A stretch of DNA of 64,000 bases from Gremmenia infestans. Lineage: Eukaryota; Ascomycota; Leotiomycetes; Helotiales; Hamatocanthoscyphaceae. The translations under genes and the position numbers were made by a program. Shown piece after piece: positions 44,232 to 55,688 of this stretch. The stretch's first letter is position 1. Each line of letters starts with the position of its first letter. The notes beneath the pieces are model-generated. The model had not been told where the DNA came from. It saw only the letters and a program-made list of their open reading frames with translations, and searched no databases. The DNA lies in the NCBI GenBank assembly GCA_032629725.1, contig JAFEVB010000001.1:1364001-1428000 (forward strand). The letters are read 5' to 3'.

Positions 44232-45346
44232 ACAGGCGCCACCTCTCTAGTAATCATGTAGATTCGGATATTCAGTAAAAGTCTGGAGGCCGTTCCTGTA
44301 ATGTGTCAAAGAGCGAGGCAAGAAGTTCAAAAACTACGAGAATTTGAAGTCGCATGCACTGCAGTTAATCTGCATGTAGGCCACATCATGAGACATGCCG
44401 GGAAACCTTAGACTTAGCCTCGTCATGTTGTGGAACAAGCAAAGAAATAAAGTAGGACTTGTAGACGAGTATTAAGATCAAGGAGTCCGATTTCAGAAAA
44501 AGGTTTGTCAGAGTGTGAAGCATAGCGGGGGGAGGGCTAGCGACTGATAACTAGACTCAAAGCGCCGTTCGTGGAAAGGGCGATGGGGCTACAGTAAGGC
44601 AGGCGCAACCGCCGCGTCGGAGAAATTAGGGTTCATCATGGAGCACTAAAGGTCAGTTCCAAATGCACCAGAGGAGGTTCAATTTCCATCCTTGGTCTTC
44701 GCTTTTGAAGTTTGATCTTATAATGACTTTGTTCTCAGTTTCACGTCGGCGGGGGTGGTTGAAGGAACGTGGTTTTTTCATTGCAAGGAACAGCTTCCCA
44801 TGGTTCCTCAAGCATACTTGCAATCAGCCCTTTAGCGCTATACAAGCGCCAGAGCCCTGCCATGAGCATGCCAGAAGACCCAAAGGATGGCTGTCGCGCT
44901 CCCCTGAAGGGCGAGGCAGGTAGTGGTTCTTTAAGTACAAAAAGAGGGATGATGGTAAGGAAAATGATTGTCCTCGTATGAAGTTGCAGACGGATGCAGC
45001 AGTCTTTTATCTAGTTTGTTACCATTTCGCTGCTCAGTAATAAACTAGATAGGTGTCTGCGGCACAGTTCAACACCCACAAAACACAATACTCGTAACTA
45101 TTGTAGTCCGTGACCGTTCCAGCATTTAAAAAAACCAAATGCGAGAACCTGAATTTGGTGGAAGATTTCACCGTAATATTCCAGAGAGATGGAAATATTC
45201 CAAGAAAAGAATGATCGACGGTGATGCCGTGAATGAATGTTCCTGCCGACCATAAAAGTTATATTTACAGTTTCCAAGACCGCAAGGCACGAATGAGGGT
45301 AAAATAGATAATAACGCTGCAAAGAAATAATATCATAACAAAAAAC
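44232..45346. other. Intergenic
   Basis: No coding region is supported. The small ORFs at 44663-44981 have no protein character. Confidence 0.5.
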
Positions 45347-47776
45347 CTAAGATACCCGCTCAGGGGCAGGTCGAATAGCCAGCGGACCATGTCTCTCAAC
45401 GAATACAAAGCCGTCGGCCTCAGGCGTCCATTCTGGGGTATTTAAACGCGACCATTCCGAATCTGTCGAACTTGTGTCCTGACCATATATCCTAATGACA
45501 TCCGGCGCCTGAGTGTCGTATTGCCAATCGCCTGCGTTCAACATCTCCGCGTCCTCTACGCGGATGATTTCTGGAGACTTGAATATACGCTGCTCTGGTG
45601 CGGGACCATCTTCTTTCGTCAAGTCAATCACTACTGCAGGCTTAGTGTTATTTGAAGGTTGAGATTGCTGTACGCGCTGCAGCTCTTGAGCGTAGGCCCC
45701 GAGAGAATGATTGGGGCGATAAGCCGGGCAGGTCTTACAGCCGCATATCGGATTCGTACGTTGCCGAATGGAATTAGTAGTGTGGGCGGGAAGGGCTGAC
45801 GTGAAGGGATTCTGATGGGCTGCTTGACCTTTTCCGGACGGAGTTTGATTGAAGTTACGATCAAAGGGAGATGATCCTATCTGCTGCGGGTGACCAAGTC
45901 CTTGGGAGTTCTTAACAGCGCCTTCTCTGGTCCCCTCAACGGAAGGAACAGATTTGATTTCCTTGCCCTGCGATTTGGTCTGGCCCACCCGACTACTTAG
46001 CAGACGCTTTCTCCTTTGCTGTTCTAGCAGCAATAATTGAAGCTGGTAGTCTTGGGGTGCAGGGGCTGGAAGAGCCTGCCAATGCGCCAGTGCCTCTGGG
46101 TCCGTCATTGGCTTGTAGTTACCAGAGTTTTGAGCTTGGACTGGATTGCTGCAGCATGGCGGCGCTGCCTCTTTGGTGGTAGTCTTGCCAGATGTTTCAT
46201 CTAGCTTTAGCCTGAGATTCTTAAAGTCAGCGATACTTGATTCCGAATGATCTAAAGTTGGGGGTATTTCGTCAACGTCTCGGATTTTGGGAGAAATTGA
46301 AAAAACATCAAAACCCATTCGATCAAGATAATAAAAGACTCCGACAACTGCTTACCTGCTACATTGTTGTGGCTGCCCCATTGGGGCTACCATCGCCCTC
46401 TTCTTACCCCGCTGCTCGGAGCCATTTGCTGGTGGGGGTTGTCTTGCTACCATAAACCTCTTCCTTTCTTGGTCTAGGCGCATCAATTGCCTCTGATATT
46501 CCTGAGGATCTATTTCCTGGGTAGGCGGTTGCTCGGTCTGTACGACACCAGCAAGTCGCTTCCGGTCTTGTTCGTTGCGAAGATTCAACTTGAATTCAAA
46601 ATCTTGCCGAGCCGCAGAGTCATTTGGGAACCGGTCAGCAGCTTGCTTTTCCAAGCCTTGTATCCGAAGTTGATGAGCCTGTTGCTGCTTCAGCAAGGCC
46701 TGTGCCCGAAGTTGTTCCTGGTAGGTCTTGATAACAGTAGGCGCTTCCTTCTTGACATTTTCTTGCTTCTCCTGACTTCCCCATACCTGATCATATTTCT
46801 GCTTCACCATACAATCAAGCATGACCTGTTCCGCGTGGCTTAGCGCAGCATTCGGAGCAAGTCCAAGATGAGATTTAGCTTGTACTTCCCAATCAATCCA
46901 TAATTGTGGCTCTTGAGCTTTCAGATCCCGACCTATCTGACATGAATCTTGTTCCCCTGGGTCGACACTTGGCATAGGGGGAACCGAATTCATGTTCTGC
47001 TGTCCTTGGCTCGGAGCTTGCCCAAAAAGCTTGTTCGCAAGAATCTCTTGTTCTGCCATCATGAGTCGCTTCTTATTTTGTTGTTCGAGAAGCATTAGCT
47101 GCATCTGATAGTCTGGTTGCTGGGGTGTAGGAGACATCTCCTGCCGTGGATTGTCGCTTGCAGCAGCCTCTTGTCTTGCCATCATAAGTCGCTTCTTATT
47201 TTCGCTTTCAAGAAGCATCAGCTGCATCTGATAGTCTTGTTGCTGGGGTGGTGTAAGGGATATCTCCTCTTGTGGAAGGTCGCTCGTAGCAGCCTCTTGT
47301 CTTAGCATCATGAGTCGCTTCTTATAATGATGTTCGAGGAGCATCACCTGCATCTGATAGTCTTGTAGGTGATGTTTAGATATCTCCTGCCGCGGGAGGT
47401 CATCACATTGTCGTTGTTGGCGAATCGAACCCATCTCATAAATATACGGTTGGAATGGAGGTACAGTGACTTGGAATTGCGACTCAAATGCCTCCTGTGG
47501 AAGGACCTTTTCGTTCCGTGGGGTCTGAGGCTGAACGGGACTCGAAGGCTCCGAATATCCAGGTTCAATCTTGACTTTTGCCTCAGACAAGGCTGAATAT
47601 TCAACATCAATCATGGAGTCATCGGAAGCCATAGCTGCGTAATCGTTACTGTGTTGGGATGGCGATTGACTTGGAATCGCTGACCACGAAGAATTTATTG
47701 ATATTGGTGAGATGTTCTTCGGTTGGTTGAAGATATAATAGTCCAACGAGTCAAGTGATGTTGACAGCCTGATCAT
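45347..47776 (-). CDS. Gln-rich protein with tandem coiled-coil units and SUMO-related motifs
   Basis: Two long frames (47776-46352 and 46318-45347) are best joined by an intron starting GTAAGC after CAATGTAGCAG and ending at TCTCAG (about 46215). The first part has three adjacent ~41-residue units with QDYQMQLMLLEQQNKKRL-like cores. A fourth related segment (EYQRQLMRLDQERKRF) and, in the second part, a fifth (DYQLQLLLLEQQRRKRL) follow. These are amphipathic and probably coiled-coil. Near the N-terminus is VKIEP, a SUMO-acceptor-type site, and near the C-terminus VVIDLT, a SUMO-interacting-type site (45617-45634). The start may be 47776 or the internal ATG 47632 (MASDDSMID). No enzymatic domain. 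Similar cores are, to my recollection, frequent in filamentous-fungal proteins of unknown role. Confidence 0.6.
47030..47410. repeat. Coding tandem repeat, three ~123-bp units
   Basis: Within the Gln-rich gene, three consecutive units share GCATCTGATAGTCT and AGTCGCTTCTTAT on the plus strand at about 123-base spacing. They encode the QDYQMQ-type coiled-coil segments. The third (leftmost) copy is followed by diverged sequence. Confidence 0.85.
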
Positions 47777-48996
47777 CGGTTAGTGAAAGATCCCCGATAA
47801 ACTCAAAGGCAACACTTACAAATGAACATGGATTTATTGAAGTGACTGTTGGATTCTATTGAAACCAGAGGGGGAGGGTGAGATATTTAAGGGAGGAGGG
47901 TGAGGGTGGAGATAGGATAAGGCCTGCTGTCAATTTGTTCATGATACAGGGATACACAGATGCTGGTGGCAGCAAAACCAACTCGGACTAGCGCTGCCGC
48001 CTCACCTGTGGTATGCCTTTTTAGGACATGCGCAGTACGCTTGATTAGCACTGCGTGGTATACTTATCTGGGACATGCATGTTCACTTGTTCATCTGTTC
48101 AGCCACTTGCCGCCTCAGTGTTTCAATAGAACGACCAATTGGAAAAGGGAACCAAAACAGACCTGTAGCTTTATTGGATATCTGAGCGCATAGACACGAA
48201 TGGACTTCCCGAAAAGGATTCTTGCAGGGCGGCCAGAGTCTTAGCCAACGTGATCGAAAGACTGCCCCTTGAGTTTTCAATGCCGTTTGCATTCCCTACC
48301 TGTAGCATGCATTGCTTGTCTAACGTAAGAAGATACATTTATTTTCTTTTTCGGCCAGCTTGGCGTAATCCCAGGACTTCCATGAGGCAATGTGAACGAT
48401 TATTTCTTAGAGAATTCTTGTCTCGATAGTCTAACCCCCGTCGTACAACCAGAGCATTGTTGATTGAAGATGGACGAGATGAGGATATAAAAAACTGATA
48501 AGGACGTCGACGTCCAAAGGACTGTCGTCGGCGCCTCGCTTCGTAACGCACCGTTATAGCGCCGGCTTCCGCCTTCACTCCACCTCCACTTCGCCCCCCT
48601 GTTCGTAACCCCTGCCTTGCCCAAACGAACAACAACAAAACAGACGCGTCACAAGTTTTTCTCAACAGCAAAGCCCGCCGGCGAAGAAATCATTATGGAA
48701 GTTTCATAATTTTGTATCATTCATCTGGTATAAGTACAAGCCATCCAGTAGTAGCCTCGCGTCCACCCAGCCCATCCCATTCATTCCCGTCTAGCAAGAG
48801 AAGGTATGCCATTTTCATCATCCTGTACCAGAAAACGATGAAAACCCGGCCCATGGAGCTATCATCAAACAATAAAGCGAACTATCCCTAACAAAAATGA
48901 CTACCATAAAACACAGAACGCGGCCCCCACACACACGTTATTTCCCATCCCCAACGCCTTATAGACACCCTAAAAGAACCGAACCCGAGAACAAGC
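47777..48996. other. Intergenic
   Basis: This is the upstream region of the Gln-rich gene and the 3' flank of the histone H1 gene. The minus-strand ORF 48339-48671 is Arg-rich low-complexity and is not called. Confidence 0.5.
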
Positions 48997-49994
48997 TTAC
49001 GCCTTCTTAGGAGTTGCCTTCTTCTTTGGTGCCGCCTTCTTCGCCGCTGGTGCCGCCTTGGTCTTGGTAACACGCCCCGACTTGGTCTTGCCGATAACAG
49101 CTGGCTTCTCTACGACAGCAGGGGCCTATGGAACAATTAGATGCCATCATGTTTGCAATGGATGGAGAGAACTTACAGCCTTGGGAGCAGCGGCCTTCTT
49201 TGGTTTAGGAGCAGCCTTTGTCTTAGGGGCCGCCTTAGGCTTTGCAGCAGCCTTGGTAGGGGCAGCCTTCGGCTTCGCGACAGCCTTGGCCTTGGGGGCA
49301 GCGGGCTTTGCCTTGGATGTGGTGGCCTTCTTCGCGGCAGGTTTCTTCTCGACCTTTGCCTTCTCAGTCTTGGGCTTAGCAGCGGCCTTGGGTTCCTTCT
49401 TCGCGAGCTTGGTTCCACCGGAGCTTCCTGTATGGATCGTTAGACATTGGACTCGGATTGAGGTGCGCGACACGTACCCTTTGGCTGGGCAAAGACGCCC
49501 TTATCAACACCAGACTTCAATGCGCGGTTGAACTGAGAGTCGAACATGGCTCCGTCGGCCTTGATCTTGTTGTTGGCCTTGACATACTTCTTGAGGGCGA
49601 TGCGGCTATTCCGGGTCAGTCAGATGGACTAGGTAAACAAACGACGCGTCGAATTGAAATTCGAGACTCGACGACGCGTGAATCGAGGAAGTCGTACCTT
49701 GAACCATTACGCTGGAAGATCAATGTCAGCAAGTAACTATGGTCTTATGGGGAGGTAAACATACATCCTTGAGATTGACGATAGCATCGGTGATCATGTC
49801 TGGATTAACGCGTCAGAAAATCCTCTTTCATAAAATTTAAAGCTGCCATCAGATGCAGAAGAGCTGCGCGACCAAGATGGAATGCGCGCAATTTGGACGC
49901 GACGTTGTGGTGGGGAGATGTGAAGCTCACCTTGGTAGCTGGCATGGTCGGAAGTGGTGGCCTTGGCCTTGGGTGCAGCGGACTTAGGAGGCAT
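48997..49994 (-). CDS. Linker histone H1
   Basis: Six exons (49994-49931, 49799-49765, 49711-49698, 49605-49478, 49427-49177, 49125-48997) join in frame to 206 residues. The winged-helix globular domain reads HASYQDMITDAIVNLKD, then NGSSRIALKKYVKANNK, then FNRALKSGVDKGVF. The long tail is Lys/Ala/Pro-rich (KPAAKKATTSKAKPAAPKAK), as expected for binding linker DNA in chromatin. The third exon is only 14 nt, yet it is needed for RNGSS of the domain. Every splice site is GT-AG. The gene is complete. Confidence 0.95.
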
Positions 49995-50346
49995 GTTGAG
50001 GAATTGATTGAATGTATTGAGATGATACAGATGATAAGGTGCAAAGCGAATTCGGACCCGAGAAGCTAAAGTCGAAATTGAATGGTCGTGGTTGTCGAAA
50101 GTCGTGGGTTGTTAGGTTGGGAGGGGAGGCGAAGGGAAGGAAATGCGCGACAGCTGCGGGGGGATGCTCTTATATGGCGGCAACAGCCATCGTCACTAGC
50201 GCAATCACTTGAGATAAAATTAAGCGAACAAGCTCAGAAAAGCGCAGGAAAAGCCAAAACTCAAACTCAAAAGAAATCGCTGATTGGCTGCACAATGGAT
50301 GAAAGAAGATCACACGCACGCTCCCAACCCAACTCCCTCTCAAGGT

Positions 50347-50382
50347 CTCTCCCACACCCACACCCACACCCACACCCACACC
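50347..50382. repeat. CACACC microsatellite
   Basis: Four to five ACACCC units lie in tandem, about 350 bases upstream of the H1 start codon. Confidence 0.85.
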
Positions 50383-50798
50383 TCGATGATGCCGATGGAC
50401 GAAAATGCCAACGCATTCCTCTTATCTGTCTCCAACCGCCGCTTGCCCTCGCTCAGTTTGAGATCAAATTGATGTAAACAAACCCCCAATATCTTGCTTT
50501 CAATGACTGCTATCAGAAAGTGTTTGAAAGTCGGAAGCAGTCGAGATGAAAAAACGACCGGCATTGATATTGTCACTCTTTCGATCTCCCACCCTATTTT
50601 ATTGCTTATTAATTATTAGTACCATCTATTCATCATGTAAATATTTGTTTCCAATGCGTATTTTAAAAGATACTGGAATTTTTGGAGCTGCAAGTGCATA
50701 GAGAATGTGGCGTGTTTGCGACCGGTTTCTGAAGCCATCGCGAGTTTTGCAATGTCCATGATGAAAGTGCCATAACTCCCCACCACAACATTCTATCA

Positions 50799-51077
50799 TC
50801 ATAAGTATACTTCCGAGAGTGTTTTTGACTGAAATACTTCAAGTTTGAATAGTTCAATTTGATAAAAGTCGTTTGCGTGGGCTTTGCTCGAGTTTCTCAA
50901 AAAAGTGGTGCGATTTGGGTTCTCGAATTGCGACCGAAGACATCTTGCCGCACTCAGGATTCCGACCACCAAAAACAACCCAGAAGACAAATCGGTCTTA
51001 TCATCGCGCATCGTCCTTGAATTTGTTTCATCTCCAAGATAGATAAAAGTATGTACGCCTTGTTGCTTGAGAAACAT
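50799..51077 (-). CDS. Weak hypothetical ORF
   Basis: A 92-codon frame from ATG 51077 contains a hydrophobic patch (SSGLFLVVGILSAARC) and a polar C-terminus. Not recognised. Possibly a fragment of the same gene as 51192-51521. Confidence 0.2.
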   Translation of the reverse strand: MFLKQQGVHTFIYLGDETNSRTMRDDKTDLSSGLFLVVGILSAARCLRSQFENPNRTTFLRNSSKAHANDFYQIELFKLEVFQSKTLSEVYL

Positions 51078-51191
51078 GAAGGCCGGTTGCCTTCAAATTA
51101 CCGCGTCAATTAGTCTACGAAGTCCAATGCAACGAGCCAGCGGCCCAGAGACCTCAAAGAAGACCTCAAAGTTGGCCTAGATCATTTATAT

Positions 51192-51521
51192 CTATAGGAC
51201 ATCAAGCTTTCGATGATACTTCGCACTTTCCGGACTTCTCCAATCAGAAAGCGGGGCATCATATTCGACCGGTCGCACAGGCAGTGAGGTCTTGTGACAC
51301 CACGCGAATGCTTCGAGTTTCGATCGCACACCCCAACACAGCCCAAATTGAGTCATTTTGAATGCTACACCCTCTTTATAATCTAAAGACGGGTCCTGCT
51401 GATATTCTCCTGCAATAAGCGGCCTTTTTCTGTTGTTTGAGCTTGCCAGAGGAATACGGGTGGAGTCGGGCAACAAATCCACGGCGAGGCAGCGACCCAA
51501 CGATCTAGGTAGAAGTGTACA
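51192..51521 (-). CDS. Weak hypothetical ORF
   Basis: A 109-codon frame from ATG 51521 has balanced amino-acid use (SSNNRKRPLIAGEYQQDPSL, then DWRSPESAKYHRKLDVL). It is not recognised and could be an exon of an unresolved gene that includes the ORF at 50799-51077 further left. No splice link was established. Confidence 0.25.
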   Translation of the reverse strand, partial: CTLLPRSLGRCLAVDLLPDSTRIPLASSNNRKRPLIAGEYQQDPSLDYKEGVAFKMTQFGLCWGVRSKLEAFAWCHKTSLPVRPVEYDAPLSDWRSPESAKYHRKLDVL

Positions 51522-52574
51522 CATCAAATTGAGAAACCACAATATCTTTTAAAAATTCTTGAACCACTCTACTATAGTTGCTATAGCAATTCAATAGTCC
51601 AGCTTCTGAAATTTTTCGTCTCAAGAAGATATCGTGCAATTTCCTACCAAGATCTGCAGCTCACGACATCACATTCACATTCCCACGCAAACGCGCAGCT
51701 CAGAGTCAGCACGCCATCTCAGCCCCCCTTTCTCAAAACAAACCTTATCATTATCACTATCATTGCATACGTCTTTCAATCCACTCTAAGCAACACGGAG
51801 ATTTTACAATCAATGCGTGCCAGCATCCGAAACGCAAGTGCGACCGGGAGACTCCCCATACATGAGCCTAAATTCTCAACGTTGTTTAATGCACGCACAA
51901 GCGTATCCATATCTATCCACATACCTGCGTAATGCGGTGTATCGTGTCTGTTCCCTGAACGGCGCGTCTATCGCTATTGTACCTATATAAATGGAGTTTT
52001 TGGAAAGTGAAATGGGCATTTCGCGCTGCTGGTTGCTTCGTTATGTGCCGGTTTAATAGTGCGTGATAAACAGGTTTGTACTGGAATTTCTCCTGTTTAC
52101 ATGTACTTCAAGGAGGTCGCTAAACATGTAGAGTTATAAAACCTTATGTCCTGGGACTTTCTACATTAGCATGCGAAGCTCGTTGAAATGCCGCGCGAGT
52201 CATTTCTCGACAGGCATTATGGACTGCAATGAAGCCCATATAAGCTTTTCGGTGGATTTCCCCATCAGTTTTAAAGCAGCTTTATAGTAAGAGACTTCAA
52301 AAGATTGCAGTTGCTTGTATAGCATTCACGGGGTTTTGTGTTCCCTCACGGCTGGACATTGCTCACATTGAGCCTAATCCTATACAGCCTGCCTACCTTA
52401 GCCGTATAGGAGAGCGCTGATTATAACAATGACATGACTTCCCTCTATGTCCAAAGTCCGTCTCACGCGCATCTTTCAATATTAAAGATTCTAGCTGACT
52501 CGCTCGGCCATTTCTTCCCACTACATGCCAATCTCATCATTTTACTCCCCCTAAGCTCAAGCTCAGAAAGCCCT

Positions 52575-54866
52575 TCATGTCTGCTTCGTCCCATCCTGTA
52601 CCCCCTTCTTCCTCCCATTTCCCTTCCCCTTCCTTTTCTTAACAGAACTACTCGGCACCACCGGCGTCTCCTTAACACACCTCTCACACCTACACGCCCC
52701 ACCCAACGCCCTAGCCAACTCCTTCCCCCGATCCTCCACCTTGCTCCCCTCTTTCAAAAAGCCTCCCGCACAATACCCAACAAACACCTCCTCCCCTTTC
52801 TCAATATCCCTCTTCGCCATAACCTCAACCTGCGGCGCACACTTCCCCCTGACCATCGCATTCGGCGTACAGCTATGGTTAAACCAATAACTAAACGGAT
52901 TCACCGCATGATGCGGAGCTTCCACGATGGGGTTCTGCACGTGGTGGTGCTGCACGCGGTTCCAGAGCGCGATGATCACCCAGGTGTCCCACGCGTGGTC
53001 TTCGAAGATGTTTATGCCGAGCGCGGTGAGGATGTTCATGGGGCCTTTGATCAGACCGTGTAGTGTGAAGTCAAGTTCGCCCGTTGTGGCGGGTTGGAGT
53101 TGTGCGATGTGCGGGTTGGCGAAGAGGCTGCTGTGGGATAGTAGGAGGGTTGAGGCTATGTAGCGGGTTAGGTAAATCGGGATGTGGTCTAGAAGAAAGT
53201 CAGCAGGATGAAATAAGAGTCGTTGACGGGAATTGAGATATTGGAGTAGAATGCTTCGATACGTACCTGGATACCTGAATGCAGGATGGGCGAGCTCATC
53301 ATAGCTGCGAGCAGGGTGGTCGCCTTCCCATGACAGAACCATCTCTAGTTCAGTATCAAAGTACTCATCTAGATCCAGACCCTCGTCTTTTCCTCCATAA
53401 AGACAATCTGCTGCCGAAATTATTTCGTCAAAGTTCTTGCAACACAAGTGATCATGGTAGTACTTCTTAGCAATCTACTTACACCTAATACTACAAAAGT
53501 TCAAGCCACAGCATTTGAACGAAGCAGTAGAAAGGTCATCGCAATCATTCCAATCTCTCATACAATTATAGCAAACCTCGCGACCTTGTTCGATGCACGT
53601 GGCGTAGATATTGTTGGCTCTCAAGATAGTGTCTCCAGACCGAATCTTCTTCGTCGCAAACAAGCCATGAGAGTTCGCCGGGAGTTTGGATTCTGCCGGT
53701 GGATCCCAGGTTGGCGATCTGCTGAGTTCCAGAACCTGAGAGCAAGCCTTGACTTCTTTCTTCGCAGCCTCCATCACTGTATCACTCCTAGCATAGTTTT
53801 CCTTCGGCTCCCAAGGATAGACACGCATTCGAATCTTCCCGTAGTTCAGTATGTCTTTTTCTCGAAAAAGGTTCTCTTGTTGTTGGTCTTGAAACTTTTG
53901 ATATCCTTGTCGACAGCTTCTTGGGCTTTGTTAAGCATTTCGTTCATCAGGTCGTCGGAGTTATAAATGCTAATGGCGTCTTGGAGAACGGCGATGTGGT
54001 CGTAGTGGCCGCATAATGCTTTTGCTGCAAATGCTAGAAGGTATAATCTGAGGATAGGTCAGCACCTGAATAAGACAAAAGTTTCACCCAAGGACAGTGC
54101 GTGGAGATTGTACTTACGCCTGCCGACAACTTTCACAAACCCGCGCTTTAATGATAGCTCGGAACTCATTCTGTCCCATGTCCTCTCTGGGCTTCTTCTT
54201 GATATAGTAGTTCAATCCATTCCAGAGACGGGCAGTTTCGCCAAGCCCTCGAGGATCATGCTTGTCGTAGTCTAGAGCTGCCATGCAAAGCAGGAACGCC
54301 TTGTATGCGTCCCCTGCTGCCAGCTCTGGGAATCCTAGGTTGAAAAGAGCGCTTGATCGTTCTGACCACTAGAGCACGGGGGAGTCAGTTATTTCCTCTT
54401 CAAGAGTGTTTTGGGAGCAGAAGAAGAGCAAATTCCCTTTTTGGGAAGTATGTAAGGAGTAGTTGGAGTACATGGGACGAAACATGATAGAAGGGGGTAG
54501 GGTAAAATCAAAGAGCCAGTTATCCTTACGAATCCGAAGGCGTAGGGACACCGCTTGATATTCTTTGTCGCGTTGATGAGCTTGGAGCGAAAGCTTTCTA
54601 CTTCCTGCGAAGATTCGTCAGTAGGAGTATACTCACGGAGCGTTATCGGACGATGTAAGAAGTACCTGTTTCGTTTTGGTCATATGGTGGCCAGAATCCT
54701 GTATGTAAGAATCAGTAAATGTGTTCACGCGTTGAAGTTAGATGGACCCCAATACTAGATTGTTTTGGAAAGGCACTTTACATACGGCATCACGCTTCGA
54801 TTCGGATACCTCACCGGTGCCTAGTGCGGTTGGCTGCCACCTACTGAAATCCCAATTTGTGTCCAT
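52575..54866 (-). pseudogene. SET-domain / MYND-type protein gene with TAG and frame slip
   Basis: Exons from ATG 54866 (54866-54786, 54698-54666, 54604-54530, 54368-54118, 54047-53267, 53188-52575) give helical N-terminal repeats (NLGFPELAAGDAYKAFLLC, LAFAAKALCGHYDHIAVLQ). Then come the SET-N strand (NSHGLFATKKIRSGDTILRA), a MYND zinc finger (CYNCMRDWNDCDD, CCGLNFCSIRC), the SET core (WFNHSCTPNAMV, GEEVFVGYC) and a post-SET CRCERC. This is a Smyd-like lysine methyltransferase architecture. Two lesions interrupt it. A base appears missing near 53891, where DIKSF in one frame passes into QDQQQEN in another. A TAG at 53475-53477 falls inside the MYND finger. No intron can remove either. Both could be assembly errors, but together they suggest a pseudogene. 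Confidence 0.65.
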
Positions 54867-55491
54867 GATAATGCGCGTTATCTGAGTTGTCGAACGAAGG
54901 TTTTGCAGGCAAAGAGGCGATGTTTGACACCACACAGGTTGATGATAGCAAGGCAAGAAAATGGATATAGAGAGAAGACTACCTAGGTAGCTCTCAGTCA
55001 TGTAAGTATTTGGCAAAAAGCAAGTAGGTGACAGATGACAAGGGCTCAAGGGCGAAGCAGTAATTATGGAGGAAGAAGAATTTGCTGGTTATTTATACCA
55101 ACCGACACCAGGTGAATTTCTGTCGGAAGCAAGCCCCGTAACTTCTCAATACAGGACGGTCTGAATTCTGCCAAGCGGTGCGAGAGGTTATCCTAATGCT
55201 ATGAGGAACAACAAAGTAGAACATAAGAACAGTAACCCGAATTTGACAAGCAGGCCTGGTCCTTTGGTTGAACGCAGACATTGACCTATGACTTCGAGAG
55301 TGGCGATATGTAACTGCCCAAACACACTTTTATTGTCTTCCATCTTGCGCAAATCACACTTCCCAGATTCTTTCCTTGCGCTCTATACTTTGCCCATAGC
55401 AATCTCATCCATCAAACAAGATACCCCCAAATGACATACTCGGAAATTATTGACGAGAATACATATACAAACTCGATCCCTTCGAGTTAGG
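54867..55491. other. Intergenic
   Basis: Upstream region of the SET/MYND gene and downstream flank of the mitochondrial-protein gene. Nothing supportable was found. Confidence 0.5.
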
Positions 55492-55588
55492 CTAGAAGTC
55501 ACCACCACCTCCCCCACCACTCCTGGCCCTTTTCTTATCTCCGTGCTGCTTCTTCATCCTCAACCTCGCAAGATTCTCCGACTTTTTC
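55492..55588 (-). CDS. Possible missing 3' exon (basic, Gly-ended)
   Basis: After a good acceptor (ATTCTAG) the minus strand reads KKSENLARLRMKKQHGDKK, then RARSGGGGGGDF and TAG at 55494-55492. It looks coding and resembles the end of the gene at 55689-56509, but I found no donor of the right phase. It could alternatively belong to an alternative transcript. Confidence 0.35.
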
Positions 55589-55688
55589 CTAGAATCAAAT
55601 GTAGTTAGCCAGTGTACACTAAGTCGAGTAGGTGGCAGCACCAGTAATTTGAGTGCAAGTTGTGTGGAGTATGCATGTGGTGCTTTAT

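Larger units (their letters stand above)
49995..52574. other. Long intergenic region with H1 promoter and weak ORFs
   Basis: The first 400 bases should hold the H1 promoter, including a CACCCACA microsatellite. Two minus-strand ORFs (50799-51077 and 51192-51521) are the only protein-like stretches. The rest, about 51600-52430, shows nothing. Confidence 0.5.

Noticed and set aside
53448..53966. Plus-strand ORF of 172 codons opposite the SET/MYND gene
   Set aside because: Antisense to recognisable SET-gene exons; composition not protein-like.
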